From Methylotenera sp. (GTDB lineage: Bacteria > Pseudomonadota > Gammaproteobacteria > Burkholderiales > Methylophilaceae), in assembly GCA_005797835.1 (NCBI GenBank), contig SYKG01000011.1, forward strand, positions 1 through 34,574: a stretch of DNA of 34,574 nt, given 5' to 3'. The position numbers and the translations under genes are program-made. The notes under the pieces are model-generated. The model ran no database searches and was not told the origin of the DNA. It saw only the letters and a program-made list of their open reading frames with translations. Positions within the stretch are counted from its first letter, which is position 1. Every line of letters begins with the position of its first letter. This document shows, piece after piece, positions 1 through 8,968 of the stretch.

Positions 1-540
1 ATCAAACAACATAATTTCAGGATCTGTCGCGAGTGCTCTTGCTATGCAGAGGCGTTGTTGTTGCCCACCCGATAAATTAAATGCGAGATCTTGGAGGCGG
101 TCTTTGACTTCGTTCCACAAAGACGCTCCCTTCAACGCCTCCTCTACCTTATCGTCAATCGCTGATTTTGATCTCTCATCCCTCACTCTTAAACCATAGG
201 CGACGTTTTCATAAATTGATTTTGGAAATGGGTTAGGTTTTTGAAATACCATGCTAATGCGCATTCGAACTTCAATCGGATCCACACCTTTAGCTAACAC
301 ATTGGTATTGTCTGGGTAGAGAAGAATTTGACCCTCATAACGATTGCCAGGATATAAATCGTGCATGCGATTAAAGCAACGCAAGAAAGTAGATTTACCG
401 CAACCTGAGGGGCCAATGAGTGCTGAAATTTTATTTTCATAAATAGGCAGGCTTACATTTTTTAATGCATTGGTACCATCTGCATAGAAAAAGTTAAGGT
501 TCTTTGCTTCAGCTTTAATGTTTAATTTATCTTGCGCCAT
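1..540 (-). CDS. pstB: Phosphate ABC transporter ATP-binding protein PstB (partial, 3' end outside window)
   Basis: PstB is the cytoplasmic ATPase that powers phosphate import through PstA and PstC. The visible 180 residues start at an ATG whose codon ends at base 540, preceded by AGGA eight bases upstream. Seen directly: Walker [10 protein letters not shown] at residues 43-51, the Q-loop at Gln100 followed by KPNPFP (typical of PstB rather than other ABC ATPases), the signature LSGGQ at 156-160, and the start of Walker B (MLFD) as the last residues before the edge. The family is usually about 255-260 residues, so about 80 are missing, including the catalytic Glu and the H-loop; this is a window cut, not damage. 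It is the last visible gene of pstSCAB, 22 bases after pstA. phoU or phoB may follow outside the window. Confidence 0.96.
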   Translation of the reverse strand, partial: MAQDKLNIKAEAKNLNFFYADGTNALKNVSLPIYENKISALIGPSGCGKSTFLRCFNRMHDLYPGNRYEGQILLYPDNTNVLAKGVDPIEVRMRISMVFQKPNPFPKSIYENVAYGLRVRDERSKSAIDDKVEEALKGASLWNEVKDRLQDLAFNLSGGQQQRLCIARALATDPEIMLFD

Positions 541-562
541 GTATTTTTCCTGTAGATAAAAT

Positions 563-1522
563 TTACCACTTAATATTTTTACGGATACGGTAACGGAGCC
601 AAATAGCAGTGCCGTTCATGACGAGTGTCAGCATAATAATCACAGCCCCAGCCGCTGCTGCGTTGATATGAAAAACATGTTCAGGCCTTGAGAGCCAACT
701 AAACATTTGAATGGGTAGTACCGTGAATCCAGACTGAAGCCATTCAAAGGAAATAAAAGGAGCTTCATTTATTAAGGGCGCTGGCGGAAGGAACGCGATG
801 AAGGTCAATGCGCCTATAGTAATAACGGGTGCTGTTTCACCTAGGGCTCTTGCCATACCAATGATGATCCCTGTGAGAATACCACCAAATGCATATTGAA
901 TTACGTGGTGCAACACCACCTGCCATTTTGTGGCACCCACTGCGTAAGCTGCTTCTCTAATTGCCACAGGGATCGATCGAATAGCTTCCCTTGTCGACAC
1001 GATAACGATAGGGAGCATAAGAAGCCCAAGTGTTAGTCCTGCAGTGACAATGGATGTACCAAGATGCAAGGTGTAGACAAATAATCCAAGCGCTAGTAAG
1101 CCATAAATGATGGAGGGCACACCTGCAAGGTTTGTGACGTTAATTTCAATAATATCAGTGAACCAGTTCTTAGGCGCGTATTCCTCGAGATAAACTCCAG
1201 ACGCCACACCCATAGGCACTGCTGTGAGGAAGGTGACCAACATTACAAGTGCAGAGCCCACCCATGCCGATAAGATCCCAGCATTTGCAGCTCGTCTTGA
1301 GGGGAAGTCAGTAAAGAACTGGTAGTTTATTTTAGGGTAGCCATCCATTACAAGATCAATAAATAGAATCAGTAAAGTGAGGAGTGCGAATATGATGGTG
1401 AATAAACCAATGGATGCAAAAATAAAGTCATTGCGCTTATGGGCAACAATCATAGCGCGAACCTCTGCTAAAGTTTTTGGCTTGATTAGACTTTCTTCTA
1501 AATACTCTTGAGTTTTTTTCAT
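563..1522 (-). CDS. pstA: Phosphate ABC transporter permease PstA
   Basis: PstA is one of the two inner-membrane permease subunits of the high-affinity phosphate importer and pairs with PstC. The 319-residue product has a hydrophilic N-terminus of about 35 residues, then six hydrophobic segments (first at about 36-57, last at about 285-308). The EAA loop that docks on PstB is visible as [15 protein letters not shown] around residue 190. Residues [11 protein letters not shown] near 228 are typical of PstA. The ATG lies two bases after the pstC stop (TAA GC ATG), so translation is probably coupled. It is slightly longer than E. coli PstA (296 residues) because of the N-terminal tail. Family assignment is secure. 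Confidence 0.96.
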   Translation of the reverse strand: MKKTQEYLEESLIKPKTLAEVRAMIVAHKRNDFIFASIGLFTIIFALLTLLILFIDLVMDGYPKINYQFFTDFPSRRAANAGILSAWVGSALVMLVTFLTAVPMGVASGVYLEEYAPKNWFTDIIEINVTNLAGVPSIIYGLLALGLFVYTLHLGTSIVTAGLTLGLLMLPIVIVSTREAIRSIPVAIREAAYAVGATKWQVVLHHVIQYAFGGILTGIIIGMARALGETAPVITIGALTFIAFLPPAPLINEAPFISFEWLQSGFTVLPIQMFSWLSRPEHVFHINAAAAGAVIIMLTLVMNGTAIWLRYRIRKNIKW

Positions 1523-1524
1523 GC

Positions 1525-2457
1525 TTAATATCTTTCTGCAAATCGTTTTCTAGTAAGGTGGCCTAGTATGTTGAAAATAAAAGTTATCACAAATAAAACC
1601 ATGCCAGCTGCAAAAATACTCTGATAGCCGACGCTACCATGCGGTAAATCCCCCAATGCCACTTGCACGATGTAAGCAGTAATGGTAGCTGCACCCTCTA
1701 ATGGGTTAAATGTAAAGGTGGGTTGTTGACCTGCAGCAATCGCAACCACCATGGTTTCACCGACTGCGCGACTGATACCCAAGATATAAGCCGCAATAAT
1801 GCCAGAGGTCGCTGCGGGTGTGACCACACGAATCGCTGTTTGAAATTTTGTCGCTCCCATTGCATAAGAGCCCTCACGCATATTCATAGGGACAGCTCTC
1901 ATGGCATCCTCAGCTACCGATGCGATGTAGGGAATAATCATCACCCCCATCACGATACCAGGCCCTAGCATGTTGAATGTGGGTAACTCAGGGTATAGCT
2001 TCTGAAGTAAAGGGGTTACAAATAGCAGGGCAAAGTAACCAAAGACGACCGTGGGGACGCCCACGAGAAGCTCTAGCACAGGCTTTACACTCTCGCGTAT
2101 TTTATGGGAAGCAAATTCAGATAAATAGATTGCTGAAATGGTACCTATTGGGATCGCAATAGTGAGCGCTACGAGGGAGGTGGTTAAGGTGCCTGATACG
2201 AGCGGAAGAATACCGTAATGCGCATCCTCGAAGAGAGGGCTCCATTTTTTGCTTGTTAAGAATTCAACGATGCTGACATCTTTAAAAAACCCTGCCGCTT
2301 CTGTAACGAGGATATAGACAATCGCTAAAGTGATAAAACTTGATACCAAGGCTGCAAGCATCAGGATAACTTCAATGATGTGCTCTATAAAGTTACGCTT
2401 TAAATTCTTAGCGAGTTGTTTGCTTATCGGTGGATCTTTTAATAGAGTGGTTGTCAA
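1525..2457 (-). CDS. pstC: Phosphate ABC transporter permease PstC
   Basis: PstC is the second permease subunit of the Pst phosphate importer. The 310-residue product shows six membrane segments, the EAA loop REGSYAMGATKFQTA near residue 195, and the conserved GRAVGETM-like run (SRAVGETMVVAIAAG) near 229. The start is unusual. The reading frame is closed by a TGA at 2467-2469, and the only credible initiation codon close behind it is TTG at 2457, without a clear ribosome binding site. The next in-frame Met, at about residue 33, would cut into the first membrane segment. It lies 117 bases downstream of pstS, separated from it by a terminator-like hairpin, and is closely coupled to pstA. Confidence 0.94.
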   Translation of the reverse strand: MTTTLLKDPPISKQLAKNLKRNFIEHIIEVILMLAALVSSFITLAIVYILVTEAAGFFKDVSIVEFLTSKKWSPLFEDAHYGILPLVSGTLTTSLVALTIAIPIGTISAIYLSEFASHKIRESVKPVLELLVGVPTVVFGYFALLFVTPLLQKLYPELPTFNMLGPGIVMGVMIIPYIASVAEDAMRAVPMNMREGSYAMGATKFQTAIRVVTPAATSGIIAAYILGISRAVGETMVVAIAAGQQPTFTFNPLEGAATITAYIVQVALGDLPHGSVGYQSIFAAGMVLFVITFIFNILGHLTRKRFAERY

Positions 2458-2509
2458 TTTTTTTATTCAATGGGGGTTTGCTATAAAATTATTGTAGCGT
2501 CTTAATATT

Positions 2510-2539
2510 AAAAAAGGCGACATTTGTGCCGCCCTTTTT
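2510..2539 (-). terminator. Hairpin between pstS and pstC, likely partial terminator or processing stem
   Basis: On the minus strand a run of A is followed by GGGCGG, a short loop, CGCC and then six T. The arms AAAAAGGGCG and CGCCTTTTTT pair with one bulged base. It lies between the pstS stop (2575) and the pstC start (2457). A stem here would let the binding-protein gene be expressed above the permease genes, a common arrangement in ABC operons. Seen in sequence; the function is inferred. Confidence 0.55.
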
Positions 2540-2574
2540 AAGTTTTAACACTTGCTTTAAAAAACTCTTAGTGC

Positions 2575-3573
2575 TTAGTCTTTTATGCGGCTGATAAGAT
2601 CTTCAATCTTTAGACCCACTTCATTTTTACCGCCAAAGCCAGTGCCAGGCTTCTTACTTTGCCAGTGTTTTGTGACAGCTGAATATTCAGTAGTATTAAG
2701 TGGAACATATTTGACTTCCTTCACCAATTTAGGTGCATTGGCTAAGTAATAATCTACAAAAGCCTTCACATCTTTATCAAAAGCACCCTTCGTGCCGTTG
2801 ACATAGATAAATAAGGGACGTGAAAGGGGCTGGTATGTGCCATCCATGACTGACTGTTCAGAGGGCTGAACACCATTAGTTTTTCCCTTAGCCACAATCG
2901 CAACACTACCAAGCTTATCCTTGTTTTCTAAATAGTATGCAAGACCAAAGTACCCCATACCACCCTTGTCACCTGCGACCCCTGTCACTAAGACGTTATC
3001 GTCCTCTGATGCCGTGAAGTCAGATCGAGATGCTTTAGCTCTTCCGACAATAGCTTCTGTGAAATAGTCGAATGTACCTGAGTCAGCGCCGGGTCCAAAG
3101 AGTTTCATTGGCTGATTAGGCCATGCAGGGTTCACATCCTTCCAGTTTTTGACAGAGCTCCCTGGCGCCCATACTTTATTGAGCTCATCAACAGTCATGG
3201 ATTTCGCCCAGTCATTATTTTTATTAACCACAACAGTTAAAGCGTCATATGCCACGGCAAGTTCAATATAAGTAATCCCGTTTTCTGCACACGCATCCAT
3301 TTCTTTTTGAGAGATAGGTCGTGATGCGTTAGAGATCATTGTCTCGCCACGGCAGAACTTTTTAAAACCACCGCCTGTGCCAGATACACCGACCGTGACC
3401 TTAGTGCCTGTTTTCTTTTGGAAGTCCTCAGCAACAGCTTCAGTGATAGGGTAAACAGTAGACGAACCATCGATAGGGATGGTTTTAACCGCAGCTTGGA
3501 CGTTATATGAGAAAGATAAGGTGGAAGCAACTAGGGCTGCTAGACCTAAACTTTTGATTTTGTTCGATTTCAT
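2575..3573 (-). CDS. pstS: Periplasmic phosphate-binding protein PstS
   Basis: PstS captures inorganic phosphate in the periplasm and delivers it to PstC and PstA. The 332-residue precursor begins with a Sec signal peptide (MKSNKIK, hydrophobic core [13 protein letters not shown], cleavage likely after NVQA at residue 27). The mature part contains phosphate-binding motifs GSSTVYPI (near 36), [11 protein letters not shown] (near 64) and [10 protein letters not shown] (near 161). The ATG has a good AGGAG seven bases upstream. It is the first gene of pstSCAB, and a perfect Pho box followed by a well-placed -10 element lies 59-76 bases before the start codon. The SphX-like subtype is not excluded, but the operon context favours PstS. 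Confidence 0.96.
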   Translation of the reverse strand: MKSNKIKSLGLAALVASTLSFSYNVQAAVKTIPIDGSSTVYPITEAVAEDFQKKTGTKVTVGVSGTGGGFKKFCRGETMISNASRPISQKEMDACAENGITYIELAVAYDALTVVVNKNNDWAKSMTVDELNKVWAPGSSVKNWKDVNPAWPNQPMKLFGPGADSGTFDYFTEAIVGRAKASRSDFTASEDDNVLVTGVAGDKGGMGYFGLAYYLENKDKLGSVAIVAKGKTNGVQPSEQSVMDGTYQPLSRPLFIYVNGTKGAFDKDVKAFVDYYLANAPKLVKEVKYVPLNTTEYSAVTKHWQSKKPGTGFGGKNEVGLKIEDLISRIKD

Positions 3574-3631
3574 TAAAGGCTCCTGGATTTGTTTTAAGTT
3601 ATTGAATCTGGAGTCAGTGTATGGATTTATT

Positions 3632-3649
3632 GTGACAGATATATGACAG
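3632..3649 (-). promoter_or_regulatory. Pho box upstream of pstS
   Basis: Read on the minus strand the sequence is CTGTCATATATCTGTCAC, which fits the PhoB consensus CTGTCATAWAWCTGTCAY at all 18 positions, with two CTGTCA units 11 bases apart. A -10-like TACACT lies at 3616-3621, leaving 10 bases between the box and the -10. That is the spacing expected when PhoB replaces the -35 element. This predicts PhoB-dependent induction of pstSCAB during phosphate starvation. phoB itself is not in the window. Confidence 0.88.
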
Positions 3650-3672
3650 AAATTTAAGTAGCCATTTAAATG

Positions 3673-3678
3673 TATAAT
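3673..3678 (+). promoter_or_regulatory. Candidate -10 element for prfB
   Basis: TATAAT preceded directly by TG lies 37 bases upstream of the prfB ATG. No convincing -35 hexamer is seen at the right distance, so an extended -10 type promoter is possible. It sits in the short divergent region shared with the pstS Pho promoter. Confidence 0.4.
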
Positions 3679-3714
3679 TTATTGTTTTCATAGATAAAAA
3701 TAAATAAAAAGCCC

Positions 3715-4819
3715 ATGGACGCAGAAACCCTTAACCTGATTCAACATCGACTCGATGGCTTAAATGAGCGCCATCAGGCACTTAGGGGGTACCTTTGACT
3801 TTGAGGTCAAGAAGTCCAGGCTAGATGAGATTTCAAAGGAGCTTGAAGACCCATCCATTTGGAATGATCAGGGAAGAAGCCAGGCGTTAGGAAAAGAAAG
3901 GCGTGCGCTCGATTTTATTGTCAGCGGACTCAACGATCTTGCTATGGGCCTCAAAGATCAGTGTGAGTTATTTGAGTTGGCTCGCATAGAAAATGATGAC
4001 GAGACACTCAAGGTTGTTTTGGAGGAGAGTGATACGCTGGAGAAGAGTGTGGAGGCGATGGAGTTCCGTCGCATGTTCTCTCATCCTATGGATGCGAATA
4101 ACTGTTTCATTAATTTTCAATCAGGCAGTGGGGGTACCGAAGCTCAGGACTGGGCGAATATGCTTCTCCGGATGTACATCAGGTATGGGGAACGAAAAGG
4201 ATTTAAGGTGGAGGTGCTTGATATTTCTGATGGAGATATCGCAGGCGTTAAGAGTGCCACATTAAAAATTTCGGGTGATTATGCGTTCGGACATTTAAGA
4301 ACGGAAACAGGCGTGCATCGGCTGGTTCGAAAATCACCCTTTGATTCAGGTAACAGGCGACACACATCCTTTGCGAGTGTGCAGGTGTATCCGGAGGTAG
4401 ATGATTCGATAGAAGTGGATATCAATCCAGCTGATCTAAGAATTGATACCTATAGAGCGTCAGGTGCGGGAGGGCAACATATCAATAAGACTGACTCTGC
4501 AGTGCGTATTACGCATATACCCACGAATACGGTGGTGCAGTGTCAGGACGATCGATCGCAACATCGCAATAAAGCGGAGGCGATGAATATGTTACGTGCA
4601 CAACTTTATGCGTTAGAGTTAAATAAACGTAACGAAGAAAAACAAGCGTTAGAAGATGCAAAGACAGATATTGGTTGGGGACATCAGATCAGAAGCTATG
4701 TGCTCGATCAATCGCGTATCAAAGATTTACGAACGAATGTTGAAGTGGGTAACACTCAAGGGGTCCTCGATGGCGACCTTGATCCATTTATCAGTGAAAG
4801 TTTAAAGCAGGGGGTATAA
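3715..4819 (+). CDS. prfB: Peptide chain release factor 2 (programmed +1 frameshift)
   Basis: RF2 ends translation at UGA and UAA. The gene is read in two frames. Codons 1-27 run from ATG 3715 to CTT 3793-3795, then an in-frame TGA (3796-3798) must be bypassed by a +1 shift to continue at GAC 3797-3799, giving 367 residues. Without the shift the product is 27 residues long. In full-length numbering the stop-codon recognition motif SPF is at 207-209 and the peptidyl-release motif GGQ at 252-254, close to E. coli (205-207 and 250-252). A start near 3764 in the second frame would drop the conserved N-terminus. lysS follows after 5 bases, as in E. coli prfB-lysS. Confidence 0.97.
3781..3799 (+). 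promoter_or_regulatory. Programmed +1 ribosomal frameshift site in prfB
   Basis: CTTAGGGGGTACCTTTGAC contains the three known parts of the RF2 recoding signal: an internal Shine-Dalgarno-like AGGGGG (3784-3789), the slippery CTT codon (3793-3795) and an in-frame TGA followed by C (3796-3799). Low RF2 slows termination at the UGA, and the ribosome slips to TTT GAC and completes RF2, an autoregulatory loop. Confidence 0.95.
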
Positions 4820-4824
4820 AAAAG

Positions 4825-6345
4825 TTGTCAGAAGAAAATCAACCGATCGAGCAAAATGAAAATCACGTTGTTCAAGAGCGTCGTGAAAAATTAAAAAAAA
4901 TAAGAGAAGCAGGCATTGCATTTCCGAATGACTTCAAGCCGCAACATTTTGCAAAAACGATTCACGAAGAGTTTGGTGCGTTAGAAAATGACACACTCGA
5001 ACCTAAAGCCGTTGAAGTGATTGTGGCAGGGCGTATGATGCTAAAACGTGTCATGGGAAAAGCTAGCTTCGCAACTCTTCAAGATGGATCAGGACGTATT
5101 CAACTTTTTATTTCAAAAGAAAATATTAAAAGTGATGACGCAGAAACTCTTTACGAAAATTTTAAACACTGGGACTTAGGTGACATCTTAGGTGCGAGTG
5201 GCGTTTTATTTAAAACTAAAACCAGTGAGCTTTCCATTCGTGTGAGTCATTTAAGACTCCTCACAAAATCGGTTCGACCACTCCCCGAAAAATTCCACGG
5301 GCTATCCGATCAGGAAATTAAATATCGTCAGCGCTATGTTGACCTCATCATGAGTGATGAAACAAAGCAAACATTTATCACTAGAACAAAAATTATGAGT
5401 GGTATTCGTGCGTTCATGGTGAACCATAGTTTCCACGAAGTGGAGACACCGATGCTTCACCCGATACCCGGTGGTGCTGCAGCAAAGCCATTTATCACAC
5501 ATCACAACGCGCTCGACATGCAGATGTATATGCGTATCGCACCAGAACTTTATTTAAAAAGATTAGTGGTGGGTGGATTTGATCGCGTGTTTGAAATTAA
5601 TCGCAACTTTAGAAATGAAGGATTAAGTGTGAGACACAATCCAGAATTCACGATGATGGAATTCTATGCAGCTTATACAGATTATCATTGGCTCATGCAA
5701 TTCACTGAAGATTGTATACGTGATGCTGCGATGATTGCAATAGGTAAAACAACGATCGAATACCAAGGACGTGAAATTAATTTTGACAAACCTTTTGAGC
5801 GACTCACGATTGTGGGTGCTGTAAAAAAATATGCACCGCAATATACCGACACGCAACTTAACGATGAAAAATTTTTACGCGAGGAACTTTTAAAATATGA
5901 TCACAAAGCTTTTGATCACGCTGGTCTCGGTGCACTGCAATTAGCACTTTTTGAAGGTACCGCTGAATCACAACTTTGGAATCCAACTTATATTATTGAT
6001 TACCCAGTTGAAGTTTCACCACTCGCGCGTGCATCTGATAAAAATAAAGACATCACAGAACGCTTTGAACTTTTTATTGCGGGACGAGAAATTGCAAATG
6101 GATTTTCTGAATTGAATGATGCAGAAGATCAGGCACAACGTTTTCAGCACCAAGCAAAAGCAAAAGAAGCAGGCGATCACGAAGCGATGTTCTACGATGC
6201 AGATTTTATTCGAGCGCTCGAATACGGCATGCCCCCCACCGGTGGTTGTGGTATCGGTATCGATCGTCTTGTGATGTTACTTACCAACAGCCCCTCGATT
6301 CGTGACGTGATTTTATTTCCACATATGCGTCCTGAAGTAAAATAA
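4825..6345 (+). CDS. lysS: Lysine--tRNA ligase, class II
   Basis: LysRS charges tRNA-Lys with lysine at the cost of ATP in the cytosol. The 506 residues match the usual 505. An N-terminal OB-fold that binds the anticodon is seen around 65-150 ([20 protein letters not shown]). The class II catalytic core follows, with motif 1 ending in [18 protein letters not shown] (near 212), motif 2 [20 protein letters not shown] (near 262) and motif 3 [14 protein letters not shown] (near 475). The start is TTG at 4825, 5 bases after prfB, with an AGGGGG Shine-Dalgarno about 10 bases upstream. The prfB-lysS arrangement suggests one transcript. Confidence 0.96.
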   Translation: MSEENQPIEQNENHVVQERREKLKKIREAGIAFPNDFKPQHFAKTIHEEFGALENDTLEPKAVEVIVAGRMMLKRVMGKASFATLQDGSGRIQLFISKENIKSDDAETLYENFKHWDLGDILGASGVLFKTKTSELSIRVSHLRLLTKSVRPLPEKFHGLSDQEIKYRQRYVDLIMSDETKQTFITRTKIMSGIRAFMVNHSFHEVETPMLHPIPGGAAAKPFITHHNALDMQMYMRIAPELYLKRLVVGGFDRVFEINRNFRNEGLSVRHNPEFTMMEFYAAYTDYHWLMQFTEDCIRDAAMIAIGKTTIEYQGREINFDKPFERLTIVGAVKKYAPQYTDTQLNDEKFLREELLKYDHKAFDHAGLGALQLALFEGTAESQLWNPTYIIDYPVEVSPLARASDKNKDITERFELFIAGREIANGFSELNDAEDQAQRFQHQAKAKEAGDHEAMFYDADFIRALEYGMPPTGGCGIGIDRLVMLLTNSPSIRDVILFPHMRPEVK

Positions 6346-6355
6346 CAAAAGAGAA

Positions 6356-7000
6356 ATGATTATGTATCGTCACCCGCTCATTGACCGCGATAAGATGACA
6401 CCCCAAGAGGCGCTTGATATTTTGATCGAGGGTAATCAGCGTTTTAAAAATAATGTACAACGTGATCATGACATGCTGAGTGTGCGCGATGTGATCAAGG
6501 ATAAACAACACCCCTTTGCATCCGTGTTAAGTTGTAGCGATTCTAGAACAACTGTCGAACTTGTCTTTGATCAAAACCTAGGTGATATTTTTAGTGTACG
6601 ACTCGCAGGAAATATTGCATCAAACAAAGCGATAGGAAGCCTAGAATTTTCCTGTAAGTATCTTGGATCAAAATTAGTTGTCGTGATGGGGCACTCAAAC
6701 TGCGGTGCGATCAAGGCGGCATGCGATCATTACAAGGGTGGCAACATCGGTGAGATCATTGAACTCATAGATCCCGCTGTGAGCTTAGAAAAAACTATAA
6801 CAGAGCACCGCAATTCTACTAACGATTTATTTGTGGGTAAAGTTTGCATCCACAATGTCGAGATTCAAACGGAGCGCATCTTAAAGAGAAGCTCGCTTTT
6901 GACTAAGATGATTGAGAAAAAAGAAATTGGTTTGATCGGTGCTGTGTATAACTTAGCCTCTGGCGAGGTTGAGTTTGATCAAAGTCATACTTATATTTAA
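6356..7000 (+). CDS. can: Beta-class carbonic anhydrase
   Basis: This enzyme interconverts CO2 and bicarbonate, supplying bicarbonate for carboxylations. The 214-residue product carries the beta-class zinc site: Cys60, Asp62 and Arg64 in SCSDSR, then His113 and Cys116 in MGHSNCGAIKA. The Asp-Arg dyad next to Cys60 is complete. No signal peptide is seen, so it should be cytosolic. The gene starts 10 bases after lysS and is probably read through from the prfB-lysS transcript. Whether the start is ATG 6356 or the ATG two codons later (6362) is not decided by the sequence. The symbol reflects family membership only. Confidence 0.93.
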   Translation: MIMYRHPLIDRDKMTPQEALDILIEGNQRFKNNVQRDHDMLSVRDVIKDKQHPFASVLSCSDSRTTVELVFDQNLGDIFSVRLAGNIASNKAIGSLEFSCKYLGSKLVVVMGHSNCGAIKAACDHYKGGNIGEIIELIDPAVSLEKTITEHRNSTNDLFVGKVCIHNVEIQTERILKRSSLLTKMIEKKEIGLIGAVYNLASGEVEFDQSHTYI

Positions 7001-7039
7001 TTATTATTAAATTGTATTTTTACTTAAAATAATAGACTC

Positions 7040-7141
7040 AAAGCCCTTCAAATAGGGTCTTAGTAGGCTTTAGTTAGAAGTTTTGTTGTTTTTTTACAAC
7101 AAATTAAAAATATTTTCAGAATAACGACAAATAATATTTGT
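7040..7141. repeat. Three inverted repeats between carbonic anhydrase and porin genes
   Basis: The 247-base gap between the carbonic anhydrase stop and the porin start holds three inverted repeats. AAAGCC (7040-7045) pairs with GGCTTT (7066-7071). TTTGTTGT (7082-7089) and ACAACAAA (7096-7103) flank a T6 loop. ACAAATAATATTTGT (7127-7141) is a perfect palindrome abutting the Pho-box-like sequence. The first two may help end the upstream transcript, although their stems are AT-rich. The third could be an operator. No small gene is seen. Confidence 0.45.
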
Positions 7142-7159
7142 TTGTCACATAAGCGTCAT
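7142..7159 (+). promoter_or_regulatory. Pho-box-like sequence and promoter for the porin
   Basis: TTGTCACATAAGCGTCAT matches the Pho consensus at 14 of 18 positions, with TGTCA and CGTCA units 11 bases apart. A -10-like TAATAT lies at 7170-7175, leaving 10 bases between the box and the -10, the same geometry as at pstS. This places the porin in the same phosphate-starvation response. Confidence 0.68.
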
Positions 7160-7247
7160 ATTCCCTCCTTAATATTCAATCGTGACAAAAGCAATCAATT
7201 TAACTAATTTCAAAAAAAATTAAAGTATGACTTACGGGAGCAATAAA

Positions 7248-8714
7248 ATGAATTTCAATAAAAAATTAGCGGTGGCTCTTTCTGGCGCTCTGATGCTCAT
7301 GGCGGGGTCATCTGTCCAAGCTGATAGTACGACAGATATTGTTGATGCGCTGGTTATGAAGGGTGTTTTAACCGAAGAAGAAGGCCGCCTGATTACTAAG
7401 GGACATACCTCGAAGGCAGAAAAAACGCCTGTGATGAAGGAAAAAGATAAAAATTTTACTATCGAAAGTGCAAATGGTGAGAATAGTATCTCACTCACAG
7501 GACGGGTTCACTTCGATGGTAGGGCATACGATTATAGCCGTGCTGACAATTCTAATGCAGCTGCATCATCTATTGGAGCTGATACTTTTGACATCCGTCG
7601 TGCTCGTATTGGTCTGAAGTATAAGTTTGGTAAGTACTACTCAGGTGAGATATCTGCTAACACGGTTGGTACTTCGCAAGACGTACTTGATGTGGGATAC
7701 CTCGATGTGGCATGGTTTGAGAAGGCTAAATTTAGACTCGGTCAGTTTAAGATGCCTTTCAGCTTAGAACAACTCACGAGCTCAAATAATATAGACTTCA
7801 TTGAGCGAAGTTTCTTGGATAGCTTCATTCCAGCCAAAGAGAGAGGTCTTCAAGTTTTTGGTGAGCCAGTGCCCGGCACAACTTACGCGCTTGCATTTTC
7901 GAATGGTACCACTGCTACAGGTTCTAATGTAACTGGTGCCGAAGCTGATAACCGAGTAGATAATAAGGACATCATCGGTCGCGCCACAATTAACTTTGCT
8001 GAGCTCATGAAGAATAAAGAGGCTGTCCTTCACTTAGGGGGAGCATTCTCAGCGGGTGATAGTCCGATTGGTACTGGCTTTGGAACGTTCAGGACGGAAG
8101 CAAGGGGCGCTACGTATTTTACTCAGCCAGTAATCGCTACAACAAATACTGCAGATAAAACTCTTGATAGAAGACGGTTTAACATGGAATTCGCAGCCGC
8201 GTCAGGTCCTTACAAAATTCAGACACAGTATGTAACAGTGGACCATGAGTTTGAGGTACCCACCTCTGCATCGGCAGCTACTCCAATGGATGCCAAAGTT
8301 AAAACATATTATCTTGAAGGTCTTTGGACATTGACCGGGGAGAAACATGCTGATAGGTATAAGGCGGGTGCATTCGGAGGTATTAAGCCTAACCAAGAGT
8401 TTGATACGAGCACTATGTCTGGTGGCGCTTGGGAAGTAGGTGCGCGTCTGAGTGGAATGGATGCCACTGATTTTAATAACTCATCTCTTGGAACAGTAGT
8501 TACTAATGCTATTAGCACTGCCGCCACTGGATTCCTAAAAGCAAAGGCATATACTGTGGGCATTAAATTTGTGCCGAATATGAACACACGCTTTATGCTG
8601 GATTTTGTAAATACACAATTTGAAAGTCCATTTCAGGCAACTTCATTGACTGTAAATGGAAGATCTGTATCGCACGAGAATGCTGTGCTTTTTAGAACAC
8701 AGTTTATGTTCTAG
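7248..8714 (+). CDS. Phosphate-selective porin, OprP/OprO type
   Basis: An outer-membrane beta-barrel of the phosphate-selective porin O/P family, which lets phosphate and other anions cross the outer membrane. The ATG at 7248 is chosen because GGGAG lies 7 bases before it and a signal peptide follows directly (MNFNKK, core LAVALSGALMLMAG, cleavage after SVQA). An in-frame ATG at 7227 has no such support. After a short helical stretch (about 26-60) the barrel begins near LTGRVHFDGRAY. The family hallmark FDIRRARIGLKYKFGKYY and the run RLGQFKMPFSLEQLTSSN are present. The protein ends in Phe (FRTQFMF), the usual BAM recognition end. Length is 488 residues. Pho-type promoter elements support a phosphate role; selectivity is inferred. 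Confidence 0.9.
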   Translation: MNFNKKLAVALSGALMLMAGSSVQADSTTDIVDALVMKGVLTEEEGRLITKGHTSKAEKTPVMKEKDKNFTIESANGENSISLTGRVHFDGRAYDYSRADNSNAAASSIGADTFDIRRARIGLKYKFGKYYSGEISANTVGTSQDVLDVGYLDVAWFEKAKFRLGQFKMPFSLEQLTSSNNIDFIERSFLDSFIPAKERGLQVFGEPVPGTTYALAFSNGTTATGSNVTGAEADNRVDNKDIIGRATINFAELMKNKEAVLHLGGAFSAGDSPIGTGFGTFRTEARGATYFTQPVIATTNTADKTLDRRRFNMEFAAASGPYKIQTQYVTVDHEFEVPTSASAATPMDAKVKTYYLEGLWTLTGEKHADRYKAGAFGGIKPNQEFDTSTMSGGAWEVGARLSGMDATDFNNSSLGTVVTNAISTAATGFLKAKAYTVGIKFVPNMNTRFMLDFVNTQFESPFQATSLTVNGRSVSHENAVLFRTQFMF

Positions 8715-8740
8715 ATGATTTACTAGCATTAAAAAATTAA

Positions 8741-8765
8741 AACCCACCGTATGGTGGGTTTTTTT
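8741..8765 (+). terminator. Rho-independent terminator after the porin
   Basis: AACCCACC (8741-8748), loop GTAT, GGTGGGTT (8753-8760), then a T run to 8765. The stem is eight perfect pairs. On the minus strand it is followed by TTTTAATTTTTT, so it may also end the isc operon coming from the right. The rest of the gap, 8766-8968, shows nothing I can call a gene. Confidence 0.9.
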
Positions 8766-8968
8766 GTATAAAAATAATACGTTAAAAATTTCAAGGGAAT
8801 AAAATTAAAAAGCCTCTTGAAATAACTCTTCGGAAAAAAATATTATTTAACGAGAATGATAAACCAGATCAAAGCAGCATTAATAAGACTAAAAAAAGCA
8901 GCACTACCTATATCTTAAGCTCTCTTTGCAAGTTTGTGGTGCTTGATTGAGATACGATCCACTGTGGC

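Noticed and set aside
7227-7247. Upstream ATG giving a porin seven residues longer.
   Set aside because: The ribosome binding site GGGAG lies inside this stretch and fits the later ATG, which also starts a clean signal peptide.
8856-8918. A 20-codon frame starting ATG ATA AAC on the plus strand, coding a Lys/Ala/Leu-rich amphipathic peptide.
   Set aside because: No ribosome binding site, no recognisable family, and its repeated Ala/Lys pattern follows from a local DNA repeat. A chance frame is more likely.
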